Positions 1 through 6,256 of a DNA stretch of 9,136 nt are shown here, piece after piece. Source of the DNA: M55B157 sp040265115 (lineage in GTDB: Bacteria > Actinomycetota > Actinomycetes > S36-B12); NCBI GenBank assembly GCA_040265115.1, contig JBDQGZ010000075.1:1-9136 (forward strand), given 5' to 3'. The notes beneath the pieces are model-generated. The model was not told the DNA's origin, did no database searches, and worked only from the letters and a program-made list of their open reading frames with translations. How positions within the stretch are numbered: the stretch's first letter is position 1; every line of letters starts with the position of its first letter. A program made the translations under genes and the position numbers.

Positions 1-629
1 CGCCCCACGAATCCCATTCGGGAAAGTCGCTCTGTGCCAGAGCGAAAGGCTTCGAGGTCCCGGAATTCGACACTCACCGGAGCAACCGGGGGCAGCAGTC
101 CAAGTGCGGAACTCACGATGACCACGCGTTGGCGCACGAGAAGCAGTTCGGATTCATCCTCGCCGAAAGTGACACCGAGATCGGCGCGGAGGTCCGCCTC
201 TCCGACCTGTAATTGAGTGACACCGGCAACAGATGCGAGGTCGGCGACGCTGAAGACTGCCCGGCCGGTCTCGATCAGCGGCATGAGCCCGCGAGTTGCA
301 CCAGGAAGGGCCCGCAGCTTCTCGGCGACGGACCCCAATTGCTCGACATTCTCGGCCTTCGCCAGGACGATCCCGTCGAGGCGAGGGTGAAGAGCGACGG
401 TGAGGTCGCGTTCCAAGCCATCGGGATCGCTCGTCACTCGAACCCAGATCGAGACACCTTCCGGCGCAGAATCCATGAAGTCGGCGAGGTTCTGTCGGGC
501 TGTTTCCTTGGCGGAGGGGGCGACTCCATCCTCGAGATCGATGATGAGGGCGTCGGCGCCACGCCCAGCGGCCTTCGCTAGGCGATCGGCATTGTCAGCA
601 GGAACGTAGAGCCAACTGCGCGGGATCAT
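1..629 (-). CDS. HpcH/HpaI aldolase / CitE-like acyl-CoA lyase, 3' end cut by the window edge
   Basis: The visible 209 residues are the N-terminal two-thirds of a CitE-like TIM-barrel lyase. These enzymes cleave 3-hydroxyacyl-CoA thioesters (citramalyl-CoA, malyl-CoA, citryl-CoA types) to acetyl- or propionyl-CoA plus a 2-oxoacid, using Mg2+, in the cytoplasm. Seen directly: the N-terminal RSWLYVPADN motif (4-13), DALIIDLEDGV (26-36), WVRV with R64, a VLAKAE strand (88-93), LMPLIET with E120, and QVGEADLRADLG with D146. E120 and D146 sit where the family's metal-binding Glu and Asp lie. RMGFVG (204-209) precedes the usual GR-x-x-IHP segment, which is off the edge. The ATG overlaps the stop of the acyl-CoA dehydrogenase gene as ATGA, with no clear ribosome site, so translation is probably coupled. 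Family assignment is firm. The substrate is inferred only, with citramalyl-CoA one option. Confidence 0.9.
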   Translation of the reverse strand, partial: MIPRSWLYVPADNADRLAKAAGRGADALIIDLEDGVAPSAKETARQNLADFMDSAPEGVSIWVRVTSDPDGLERDLTVALHPRLDGIVLAKAENVEQLGSVAEKLRALPGATRGLMPLIETGRAVFSVADLASVAGVTQLQVGEADLRADLGVTFGEDESELLLVRQRVVIVSSALGLLPPVAPVSVEFRDLEAFRSGTERLSRMGFVG

Positions 630-1789
630 CCGATCGAGTCGCGCCCGGAGATCAACGACTTGGCGATGATCATCCGCAGGATGTCATTGGTTCCTTCGCC
701 GATCGCCATGAGGGGCGCATCCCTGTAAAGGCGCTCTACGACGTACTCGGTCGAGTAGCCGTACCCACCGTGGATGCGCATCGCTTCGAGCGACGCATTG
801 ATCGCAACCTCTGAAGCGAAGTACTTCGCCATGCCCGACTGCATGTCGGCGCGCTTGCCGGCGGCCTGTTCCGATGCAGCCCAGTAGGTGAGGAGTCGTG
901 CTGCTTGCAGGTTCGTGGCGATATCGGCGAGCTTGAGTTGGATCGCTTGAAAGTCGCTGATGGGCTGACCGAAGGCAGTGCGGTCCCGGCTGTAATCGAG
1001 GGCCGCGTCATAGGCGGCCTGAGCGATGCCGACGGCGCGAGCGGCAATGTTGATCCGGCCGGATTCGAGTGCCGGCAGCGCCTGCTGCATGCCTCGTCCT
1101 TCAACACCACCGAGCAGGTTCTCCACCGGTACCCGGGCGTTGTCAATGACAACCTCGCACGACTCGGGGCCCTTGTAGCCAAGCTTCCCAATGTCCCGCA
1201 GCACCTCATATCCGGGAGTATCAGCCTCGATAAGCAGGATGCTCATGCCCTTATGGCGCGGATCGGCATTGGGATCGGTCTTGACCATGACCGGCAGCGG
1301 ATCAGCGTGTCGGGCATTGGTGATCCAGGTCTTGCGGCCGTTCACGATGTAGTGATCGCCATCGAGGATGGCTGTCGTGCGGATTCCCTGCAGATCCGAT
1401 CCAGCGTCTGGCTCGGTCAGCCCTACGCCTGTGCGGCGCTCTCCGGTGGCGAGAGCGGGGAGGTATTTAGCCTTCTGCTCCTCGGTCCCGTATTTCGCGA
1501 TCATCCAACACGAGAGTGAGTGGCTGCCAAGCGTTCCGGCGATACCCATCCACCCGCGGGCAATCTCTTCGAACACGATGGCGAAGGAGACCGCGTCGAG
1601 ATCAAGGCCACCGTATTCCTCAGGAATCGTCATCCCGAACAGGCCCATGTCCTTGAGTTTGTCGACGATCTCAGTCGGGTACTCCCCGCTGCGCTCCATC
1701 TCACTGGCGACAGGCTTGATCTCCTTGTCGACGAACTCGCGCATGGTGCGCTGGAAATCCCGCTGCTCGTCATTGAGTTCGAAGTCCAT
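626..1789 (-). CDS. Acyl-CoA dehydrogenase (FAD flavoprotein)
   Basis: A 387-residue acyl-CoA dehydrogenase, the usual length for the short/medium-chain family. It introduces an alpha,beta double bond into an acyl-CoA and passes electrons to ETF. Seen: the N-terminal helical domain begins at MDFELNDEQRDF; the first family signature GVGLTEPDAGSD is at 121-132 and GRKTWITNA at 151-159 (FAD/substrate middle domain); the C-terminal domain has ESGRINIAARAVG (242-254), RTAFGQPISDFQ (270-281), RIHGGYGYS (338-346) and GEGTNDILR (364-372). E365 in GEGTN is at the position of the catalytic base of MCAD-like enzymes. The start at 1789 is chosen over an in-frame longer reading to 1981 because an AGGAGG lies 8 bases upstream, family homology begins here, and the extra 64 residues would overlap the CoA-transferase gene. 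It lies 22 bases after that gene and overlaps the lyase gene by 4 bases. The substrate cannot be read from sequence; a branched or dicarboxylic acyl-CoA is inferred from the neighbours. Confidence 0.95.
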   Translation of the reverse strand: MDFELNDEQRDFQRTMREFVDKEIKPVASEMERSGEYPTEIVDKLKDMGLFGMTIPEEYGGLDLDAVSFAIVFEEIARGWMGIAGTLGSHSLSCWMIAKYGTEEQKAKYLPALATGERRTGVGLTEPDAGSDLQGIRTTAILDGDHYIVNGRKTWITNARHADPLPVMVKTDPNADPRHKGMSILLIEADTPGYEVLRDIGKLGYKGPESCEVVIDNARVPVENLLGGVEGRGMQQALPALESGRINIAARAVGIAQAAYDAALDYSRDRTAFGQPISDFQAIQLKLADIATNLQAARLLTYWAASEQAAGKRADMQSGMAKYFASEVAINASLEAMRIHGGYGYSTEYVVERLYRDAPLMAIGEGTNDILRMIIAKSLISGRDSIG

Positions 1790-1797
1790 GGCTAGTT

Positions 1798-1803
1798 CCT
1801 CCT
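1798..1803 (-). promoter_or_regulatory. Ribosome binding site of the acyl-CoA dehydrogenase gene
   Basis: A perfect AGGAGG on the minus strand, 8 bases before the ATG at 1789. It decides the short start and shows that this gene is translated independently although it follows the CoA-transferase closely. Confidence 0.75.
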
Positions 1804-1811
1804 GTAGTCGC

Positions 1812-3011
1812 TCAGTGGTTTCCGAAAGCGGAGTCGTTGTTGAGTTGGCTGATGCGTTCGTCGTCGTAATCGAGAAGGTCCCGCAGGAGCTCCTCGCGAT
1901 GCTCGTCGAATAGTGGTGCTCTCTGGTGAGGTTCATCTCTGCGGCCGACGCGCCAGGCCGAGGCAACAGAACGCACGTCACCCAGATCTGGGGTGGATGT
2001 CTCCACGATCAACTCACGCGCGATCGTGTGATCATCGGTGAGTGCTTCGGCTACGGACTGCACGGCACCGCAGGGAACAGAGGCGGTGCGAAGCAGATCC
2101 ACCCACTCGATCACCGTCTTGGTCGCGAAGACTTCATCAAGGATTGCAAGGAGCTCTTCGGAGTTTTCAAATCGATGCGCGAAGGTGTCGTAGCGGGGGT
2201 CAGTGGAGAGTTCCGGACGCCCGATGGCCTCAGTGAGTCGTACCCAGAACTTCTCCTTTGCGCAGCCGACCACAAACCAACCGTCGGATGCCTGAAATGC
2301 CTGGAAGGGAACGAGCGAGGGGTGGGCACTGTTGCGCGTACGGGTGGGCTCGTAGTCGGCACTCAAGTGCCAGGTCGCGACATAGGACAGCATCCCGATG
2401 GCCGTGTCGTAGAGGCTGAGATCGCAGTCCATACCGACGCCGTCTCGGCGAGCGGCGATGACTCCGGCGAGAATCGAGCCCGCAGCGACCAGGCCACCGG
2501 AAAAATCCACCAGCGACAGACCCGTTTTCGTGGGCGCGCCCGCGGGATCGCCGGTGAGGGACATCCACCCGCCGAGGGCCTGGAGCATGTAGTCGTAACC
2601 GGGGTCCTTCGCTCGGGGGCCCTCCATTCCGTATCCCGAGAGTGAGCAGCACACGATGGCGGGATTGAGGTGCTTCAAGTCCTCGTAGGTGATCTTGATC
2701 TTCTTCGGCACATCGCCGCGGAGATTGGAGAAGACGGCGTCGCTGACTTTGACAAGATCCTCGAATACGGCTCGGCCCGCGGCCGTGGAGATATCGAGCT
2801 TCATGCTCTTCTTATTGCGGTTGAACGTCTCGAAGAACAGGGATGTGTCGCCGGCCTGGTAGGGAGGAACGTGTCGCCCGACATCCCCGCGCTCACGAGG
2901 ATCCTCGATCTTGATGACCTCGGCACCGAGATCAGCGAGATGCAGGGTCGCGAAGGGACCCGCTCCGTACTGCTCGATGGAAATGATCCGGACACCCTCT
3001 AGTGGCTTCAA
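1812..3011 (-). CDS. Family III CoA-transferase (CaiB/BaiF/Frc type)
   Basis: A 399-residue class III CoA-transferase, about the family's normal length. These cytoplasmic enzymes move CoA between carboxylic acids through an aspartyl anhydride/thioester intermediate. Seen: the N-terminal start MKPLEGVRIISIEQYGAGPF with the Rossmann-like LADLGAEVIKIE (25-36); NRNKKSMKLD (64-73); the SLSGYG strand (123-128); and DPGYDYMLQALGG (136-148), in which D140 occupies the position of the family's acyl-carrying aspartate. The C-terminal half continues through the usual SAHPSLVPFQAF-type segment and the small linked domain. The start codon is TTG at 3011, with GGGAGG 5 bases upstream and family homology starting at residue 1; no in-frame ATG fits better. 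It is the first gene after the promoter at 3032-3060 and is followed by the acyl-CoA dehydrogenase, so it probably supplies that enzyme's CoA-ester substrate. The acid and CoA donor are unknown. Confidence 0.94.
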   Translation of the reverse strand: MKPLEGVRIISIEQYGAGPFATLHLADLGAEVIKIEDPRERGDVGRHVPPYQAGDTSLFFETFNRNKKSMKLDISTAAGRAVFEDLVKVSDAVFSNLRGDVPKKIKITYEDLKHLNPAIVCCSLSGYGMEGPRAKDPGYDYMLQALGGWMSLTGDPAGAPTKTGLSLVDFSGGLVAAGSILAGVIAARRDGVGMDCDLSLYDTAIGMLSYVATWHLSADYEPTRTRNSAHPSLVPFQAFQASDGWFVVGCAKEKFWVRLTEAIGRPELSTDPRYDTFAHRFENSEELLAILDEVFATKTVIEWVDLLRTASVPCGAVQSVAEALTDDHTIARELIVETSTPDLGDVRSVASAWRVGRRDEPHQRAPLFDEHREELLRDLLDYDDERISQLNNDSAFGNH

Positions 3012-3016
3012 CGTCG

Positions 3017-3022
3017 CCTCCC
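3017..3022 (-). promoter_or_regulatory. Ribosome binding site supporting the TTG start of the CoA-transferase
   Basis: GGGAGG on the minus strand, 5 bases before the TTG at 3011. It makes the unusual TTG start credible. Confidence 0.6.
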
Positions 3023-3031
3023 TCGAAGGCG

Positions 3032-3060
3032 ATACTAAGTGTCCGATATTTATTTGGCAA
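3032..3060 (-). promoter_or_regulatory. Candidate sigma70-type promoter for the CoA-transferase / acyl-CoA dehydrogenase / lyase unit
   Basis: On the minus strand TTGCCA (3055-3060) and TAGTAT (3032-3037) are separated by exactly 17 bases, close to the TTGACA-17-TATAAT consensus. They lie in an AT-rich patch that stands out from the GC-rich surroundings. Transcription would begin near 3025, giving a leader of roughly 15 bases that still contains the ribosome site at 3017-3022. The spacer carries TGTCCGAT (plus strand), a word repeated upstream of the SDR gene at 5388. Placement is by eye and has no experimental support. Confidence 0.5.
3040..3050. promoter_or_regulatory. Candidate operator word, copy 1
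   Basis: TGTCCGATATT (plus strand) sits inside the spacer of the putative promoter at 3032-3060, where a bound repressor would block RNA polymerase. Copy 2 is at 5467-5480. It is only a loose match to the FadR-subfamily GntR operator TNGTNNNACNA (three mismatches), so its link to the GntR protein encoded next door is inference. Confidence 0.25.
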
Positions 3061-3094
3061 CCAGATCGGGGGGTTTGGCCGACGGACGGGGAGG

Positions 3095-3805
3095 TTACGA
3101 GGTGGCGAGGTCCAGATAGGCCAGGTGAACAGCCTGCAGGTGGTTGCGCATGGCGGCTTCAGCTCCCCGTGCGTCACCTGCCTCGATGAGATCGGTGATT
3201 TCCCGGTGCTCTCGTTCGATCCTGCGCCAGTGGTCGCGACGGCCCTTCTGTCGATCGAATCGGCTCTTGAGGAGGTCGTAAACAGGGGTTGCGAGGGCGG
3301 GGAGGAGGGGATTTCCACTCAGCCGAAGAACTGTCTTGTGCCATTCCCAGTTCATGGCGTCCCGATCGGGTGCGCTCGCGGCCACCTGGAGCCCGCGCAG
3401 CTCTTCCAGGGGGCCGGGGCGATGTCGATCGGCGGCGAGGGCCGCGGCGTGGGGTTCAAGGATCTGGCGCACTTCGACGAGATCGCTCAACGCAATTCCG
3501 TCGTGGGTGAGGAGGACACCCACCGATGTTCGCAAATACTCGGAGATGGTTTCGGGAACCACGCGCGCGACGAAGGTGCCTCCCGATCTACCCCGCACAG
3601 TCTCCACCAGGTTCTGGCTAGCCAGCAGCCTGATGGCCTCGCGCACGGTGCCACGACTGACCTCGTACTGATCCGCCAGATCAGCCTCGACCAGTCGATC
3701 ACCGGGTGCCAGGGCACCGGTCAGGATGGCCGCCTTGATGTCGTCTGCAAGGCGCTGGTATTCGGTGCCGTTGAGCGACACCTGACCATCATCATGCTGA
3801 GTCAT
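3095..3805 (-). CDS. GntR-family transcriptional regulator, FCD (FadR-type) subfamily
   Basis: A 236-residue DNA-binding regulator, normal length for the FCD subfamily. Seen: a winged helix at about 16-80 with YQRLADDIKAAILTGALAPG, then the helix-turn-helix and recognition helix VSRGTVREAIRLLASQNLVE (49-68), and the wing RGRSGGTFVA (71-80). An all-helical FCD effector domain runs from about 105 to 230, beginning LVEVRQILEPHAA. Its metal/ligand residues appear as N152 (often Asp), H156, H200 and H222. These proteins usually repress nearby catabolic genes until a carboxylate or acyl-CoA binds. The gene lies between the SDR genes and the CoA-transferase block on the same strand, so local regulation is likely. 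The ATG at 3805 has only a weak ribosome site, an in-frame stop lies shortly upstream, and a short out-of-frame ORF overlaps the start. The effector is unknown. Confidence 0.93.
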   Translation of the reverse strand: MTQHDDGQVSLNGTEYQRLADDIKAAILTGALAPGDRLVEADLADQYEVSRGTVREAIRLLASQNLVETVRGRSGGTFVARVVPETISEYLRTSVGVLLTHDGIALSDLVEVRQILEPHAAALAADRHRPGPLEELRGLQVAASAPDRDAMNWEWHKTVLRLSGNPLLPALATPVYDLLKSRFDRQKGRRDHWRRIEREHREITDLIEAGDARGAEAAMRNHLQAVHLAYLDLATS

Positions 3806-3830
3806 CGGCCCGCCACTTCACCGAGTTCAT
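3792..3830 (-). CDS. Possible 12-codon upstream ORF overlapping the gntR start
   Basis: ATG at 3830 opens MNSVKWRADDSA and stops with TGA at 3792-3794, 14 bases inside gntR and in another frame. A purine-rich GAGGGGG (3836-3842) lies 5 bases upstream, a better ribosome site than the one before the gntR ATG. It could serve translational coupling or be chance. No homology is expected at this length. Confidence 0.2.
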   Translation of the reverse strand: MNSVKWRADDSA

Positions 3831-3854
3831 CTGATCCCCCTCGTCGTGCACGGA

Positions 3855-4595
3855 TTACGGCATCACATCGCCGCTGTTGGGACCGAGATTAGCTCCCACG
3901 TAGAGATTACCGCCGGGATCGCTTGCGAGTAGGACGGCTGTGGGAGCGACCTCCTCGGGCTGCCCAAAACGACCAAGGGGCAGCTCTTTGCGCTTGGCAG
4001 CCTTCCATTCCTCATCGATCCCGGCGACCATCGGTGTCTCGATCGGACCGGGCGAAATCGCGTTGACGAGCACCCCTTCGGAAGAAACCTCGAGGGCGAG
4101 GGACTTGGTGAATGCCGTCACGCCAGCCTTGGCCGCACAGTAGTGCGCGAGGGACGCTCCGCCCTTGATTCCCAGTTGGCTGGCGATGTTGATGATGCGT
4201 CCGGACTTCCGTTCGAGCATCTCGGGGAGAACATGGTGGGTGACAAGGAACACCCCGGAAAGATCCACCGCCAGGGTCTCGTTCCACATGTCCAACGACA
4301 TCTCGGCGACCGGAGCCTGTGTCGCGATTCCCGCCGAGTTGACCAGGATGTCGATGCGCGACAGCACATCGCGTGCGGCCGAGACGCCGGTGATGACTGA
4401 ATCCTCATCGGTGACGTCGATACCGATTCCTGCATCTGCGCCAACCGCATTCGCCGCTTGATCGGCGGCCTCGGCGGATCGGTCTGCGAGCACGACTCGG
4501 GCGCCTTCGGCAACGAAGGCGGCACCGATGGCCTTTCCGATTCCACCGGCTCCCCCGACGATGAGGGCAGTGCGGCCATCGAGTTGTCCGGGCAT
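3855..4595 (-). CDS. SDR-family oxidoreductase (first of a pair; probably NAD-dependent)
   Basis: A 246-residue classical short-chain dehydrogenase/reductase. Seen: a nucleotide-binding loop VGGAGGIG (13-20), in which Val replaces the usual Thr of TGxxxGxG; an acidic D38 after strand beta-2 (VVLADRS), which favours NAD(H); NSAG at 86-89; catalytic S139, Y152 and K156 (HYCAAKAG); and PGPIETPM (182-189). The C-terminus ends LGPNSGDVMP rather than with the common V-(D/N)-GG tail. The start at 4595 is chosen because AGGAGG lies 4 bases upstream and homology begins there; an in-frame longer reading to 4673 would overlap the preceding SDR gene. It is 40 bases downstream of that gene and 49 bases upstream of gntR, so all three are probably co-transcribed. 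It likely interconverts a hydroxyl and a keto group on an intermediate of the neighbouring CoA pathway; the substrate is unknown. Confidence 0.92.
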   Translation of the reverse strand: MPGQLDGRTALIVGGAGGIGKAIGAAFVAEGARVVLADRSAEAADQAANAVGADAGIGIDVTDEDSVITGVSAARDVLSRIDILVNSAGIATQAPVAEMSLDMWNETLAVDLSGVFLVTHHVLPEMLERKSGRIINIASQLGIKGGASLAHYCAAKAGVTAFTKSLALEVSSEGVLVNAISPGPIETPMVAGIDEEWKAAKRKELPLGRFGQPEEVAPTAVLLASDPGGNLYVGANLGPNSGDVMP

Positions 4596-4599
4596 GTTT

Positions 4600-4605
4600 C
4601 CTCCT
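4600..4605 (-). promoter_or_regulatory. Ribosome binding site deciding the SDR start at 4595
   Basis: AGGAGG on the minus strand, 4 bases before the ATG. Spacing is a little short but the match is perfect, and it rules out the longer in-frame start. Confidence 0.65.
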
Positions 4606-4635
4606 AGGGAAGACGGGGTGCTGGTGCTAGGACGG

Positions 4636-5388
4636 TCAGACGGGAAGTCGAACGGTGTACCCGCCATCAACAACGATTGCCTGGCCGGTCAGATAGCGGG
4701 CGGATGGTGACGCCATGAAGTCGATGACCGCGGCGATGTCCTCCGGTGTTCCAACCCGGCCGGCGGGAATGGAGGCTGAGATTGCCTTCAGTCCCTCGGG
4801 GCCGAGGGAATTGACCGGGTCCAGGGATTGCGGGGTTTCGATGATGCCCGGAACAACGGCGTTGACGGTGACATCGGGGGCTAGCTCAACGGCCAGTGAA
4901 CGAACGAGTCCGATCAGACCTGCCTTCGCCGTCGCGTAGTGCGCATGGTCCGGCCAGCCGTAGACGGCGCCGGCGATGGAGGACACCGCGATCATGGATG
5001 AGCCGGCCGCCATGTGAGGCCGAGCGGATCGAAGGGTTCGCAGCACGCCGGTGAGGTCAACCTGAAGCATGTCGTCCCAGCGTTCGTCCGTCATCTCCGT
5101 CAACGGCGAATCGCGAAGAATGCCAGCATTCGCCACCACGACGTCGATCCCGCCGAATCGTTCAGCGCTCTGCGCCATCAATTGCTCGACCTGAGCGCTG
5201 TCCCGAACGTCGACCTCGATGATGACGGCTTCCCCGCCCACCTCGGTCACGGCATCGACCGTCTCCTGAGGATTGTGCGGATCGCCAGGGAACGTTGCGA
5301 CGGCGACGGGGATACCTCTGGAAGCAAGGGCAACCGACGTGGCCCGTCCGATTCCGCTCGCTGCCCCGGTGACGACTGCGCACCCCAT
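4636..5388 (-). CDS. SDR-family oxidoreductase (second of the pair; FabG-like)
   Basis: A 250-residue classical SDR. Seen: VTGAASGIG (6-14) for the dinucleotide, VDVRD (59-63) for the adenine pocket, ANAG (86-89), SS with catalytic S137, Y151 and K155 (YATAKAG), PGIIETP (180-186), and the common C-terminal LTGQAIVVDGGY (233-244). Strand beta-2 ends VATF with no acidic residue, so unlike its neighbour it does not show the NAD-type aspartate and could use NADP(H); this is inference. The ATG at 5388 is preceded by AGGAG at 5395-5399. It is the first gene of the minus-strand group after the 154-base gap at 5389-5542. Annotation pipelines would call it a 3-oxoacyl-ACP reductase, but the catabolic neighbours make a fatty-acid synthesis role unlikely. 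Confidence 0.92.
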   Translation of the reverse strand: MGCAVVTGAASGIGRATSVALASRGIPVAVATFPGDPHNPQETVDAVTEVGGEAVIIEVDVRDSAQVEQLMAQSAERFGGIDVVVANAGILRDSPLTEMTDERWDDMLQVDLTGVLRTLRSARPHMAAGSSMIAVSSIAGAVYGWPDHAHYATAKAGLIGLVRSLAVELAPDVTVNAVVPGIIETPQSLDPVNSLGPEGLKAISASIPAGRVGTPEDIAAVIDFMASPSARYLTGQAIVVDGGYTVRLPV

Positions 5389-5542
5389 GGCCTTCTCCTC
5401 TCATGGCTTTCGGGCATACGGAATGTCCGCTCAGCCTCGTTTCCGGCGGTCGATTCGGCCGCAATTTGTCCGATGATATTCAGATCTGGGGATGCGCGGG
5501 CGGTTTCGGCGAAGCCGCGGAAATCACCCCAGGCCGATGGCC
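5389..5542 (-). other. Intergenic region: leader of the SDR group and end of the yczE-like gene
   Basis: The longest gap in the window. Nearest the SDR start is AGGAG (5395-5399). An AT-rich patch holds TATCAT (minus, 5473-5478) as a possible -10, but no good -35 lies 16-18 bases upstream. Overlapping that patch is the candidate operator word at 5467-5480. Next to the yczE-like stop are small GC-rich hairpins. No ORF of note is present. Confidence 0.4.
5467..5480. promoter_or_regulatory. Candidate operator word, copy 2
   Basis: TGTCCGATGATATT (plus strand) shares TGTCCGAT and a following ATATT with copy 1 at 3040-3050, differing by three extra bases. TTGTCCGATGA (5466-5476) matches the FadR-subfamily consensus TNGTNNNACNA at every fixed position but one. 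It overlaps the possible -10 of the SDR group. Function is inferred from position and repetition only. Confidence 0.28.
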
Positions 5543-5549
5543 TCAGGCC
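5513..5549 (-). terminator. Weak hairpins at the end of the yczE-like gene
   Basis: AGGCC-GAT-GGCCT (5531-5543) is a perfect 5-base inverted repeat ending at the stop codon, overlapped by GGCCT-C-AGGCC (5539-5549). A further GC-rich CGGC-TTC-GCCG hairpin lies just downstream on the minus strand. None is followed by a T-run, so an intrinsic terminator is possible but poorly supported. Confidence 0.2.
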
Positions 5550-6256
5550 TCGAGTTCCGGGTGGGGTTGGTCCCGGTCGGGTGGCGCGACCGTCGTACTT
5601 CCAGCGAGCCGGCCGACTAGCCGGAGACCGTACCCAACCGACGGTCCGATGAGCAGGGCGAACAGAACCGTTCCCAGGCCGACGGTTCCGCCGAGTAGCC
5701 AGCCGGTGCTGAGGACAAGGACCTCAATCGTCAGCCTCACGGGGGCGACGGCGATCCCGGTGCGGGCATGCAGTCCGGTCATGAGGCCGTCGCGTGGCCC
5801 TGGACCGAGGTTGGTGGTCAGGTATAGGCCACTTCCGAGTCCGATCATGGCGATGCCGGTGAGGACGAGGAGGATCTGCCACAAGAGCGACGTCGGCGTG
5901 GGGAGGTACCACAGTCCGGTCTGGAGGGAGAGGGCGATCACGATGGCGTTGGCGATCGTGCCCAGGCCTAGTCGCTCGCGGAGAGGAATCCAGAGCAGGA
6001 GCACGAGCACGCTCGTGGCGAAGTAGGTCACACCGATAGTGAGAGGCAAGCGCACCGACAAGCCCTCGGCGAATACCGTCCAGGGGCTGACGCCAATCCC
6101 GGCGTTCACCAGCATCGCCTCACCGGTGCCGAACAGCCACAACCCCAAGACGAGCACGACGAGCGTCGGAGGGCGAGCGCGCCATCGACTTTCGGAGCGC
6201 CACCGGGTGAGCGGGATGGACCGAGAGGGTGACAGGCGCGCGAGAAGCCCGCGCAT
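5543..6256 (-). CDS. YczE/YitT-like integral membrane protein
   Basis: A 237-residue multi-pass membrane protein of the YczE/YyaS/YitT-like group, whose biochemical function is not established. Hydrophobic segments that look like membrane helices lie near 31-51, 72-92, 99-118, 124-147, 168-189 and 193-215. A basic, Arg-rich N-terminus (about 1-30) and a short polar tail are probably cytoplasmic. Family-like motifs are AGIGVSPWTVFAEGLS (52-67) and NLGPGPRDGLMTGL (149-162). They resemble each other and suggest an internal duplication. LGTIANAI (98-105) and GPSVGYG (204-210) follow each copy. The ATG at 6256 is chosen because it overlaps the stop of the NADH dehydrogenase gene (TGATG), a typical coupled start. 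An in-frame ATG at 6307 would add 17 residues inside that gene. Confidence 0.8.
   Translation of the reverse strand: MRGLLARLSPSRSIPLTRWRSESRWRARPPTLVVLVLGLWLFGTGEAMLVNAGIGVSPWTVFAEGLSVRLPLTIGVTYFATSVLVLLLWIPLRERLGLGTIANAIVIALSLQTGLWYLPTPTSLLWQILLVLTGIAMIGLGSGLYLTTNLGPGPRDGLMTGLHARTGIAVAPVRLTIEVLVLSTGWLLGGTVGLGTVLFALLIGPSVGYGLRLVGRLAGSTTVAPPDRDQPHPELEA

Noticed and set aside
213..581. 122-codon plus-strand frame opposite the CitE-like lyase
   Set aside because: Shadow of the lyase gene, whose minus-strand reading shows continuous family motifs from residue 4 to the window edge.
905..1519. 204-codon plus-strand frame opposite the acyl-CoA dehydrogenase gene
   Set aside because: Antisense shadow without recognisable motifs. 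The opposite strand has full-length family motifs.
1790..1981. 64-residue N-terminal extension of the acyl-CoA dehydrogenase
   Set aside because: It overlaps the end of the CoA-transferase gene, is low-complexity Ser/Thr-rich without homology, and the AGGAGG at 1798-1803 supports the shorter start.
1926..2645. 239-codon plus-strand frame opposite the CoA-transferase gene
   Set aside because: Composition shadow of the real gene; no recognisable domain and no ribosome site.
3043..3069. CCGAT / ATCGG inverted repeat (3043-3047, 3065-3069) as an operator
   Set aside because: Arms are only 5 bases with a 17-base spacer; this is expected by chance and is less convincing than the repeated TGTCCGAT word.
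3002..3892. 296-codon open frame on the plus strand covering the whole gntR gene
   Set aside because: It is antisense to a clearly recognisable GntR protein and has no family resemblance. Long antisense frames are expected in GC-rich coding DNA.
4607..4635. CCTAG...CTAGG inverted repeat between the two SDR genes
   Set aside because: Five-base arms with a long loop and no T-run; not a credible terminator or operator.
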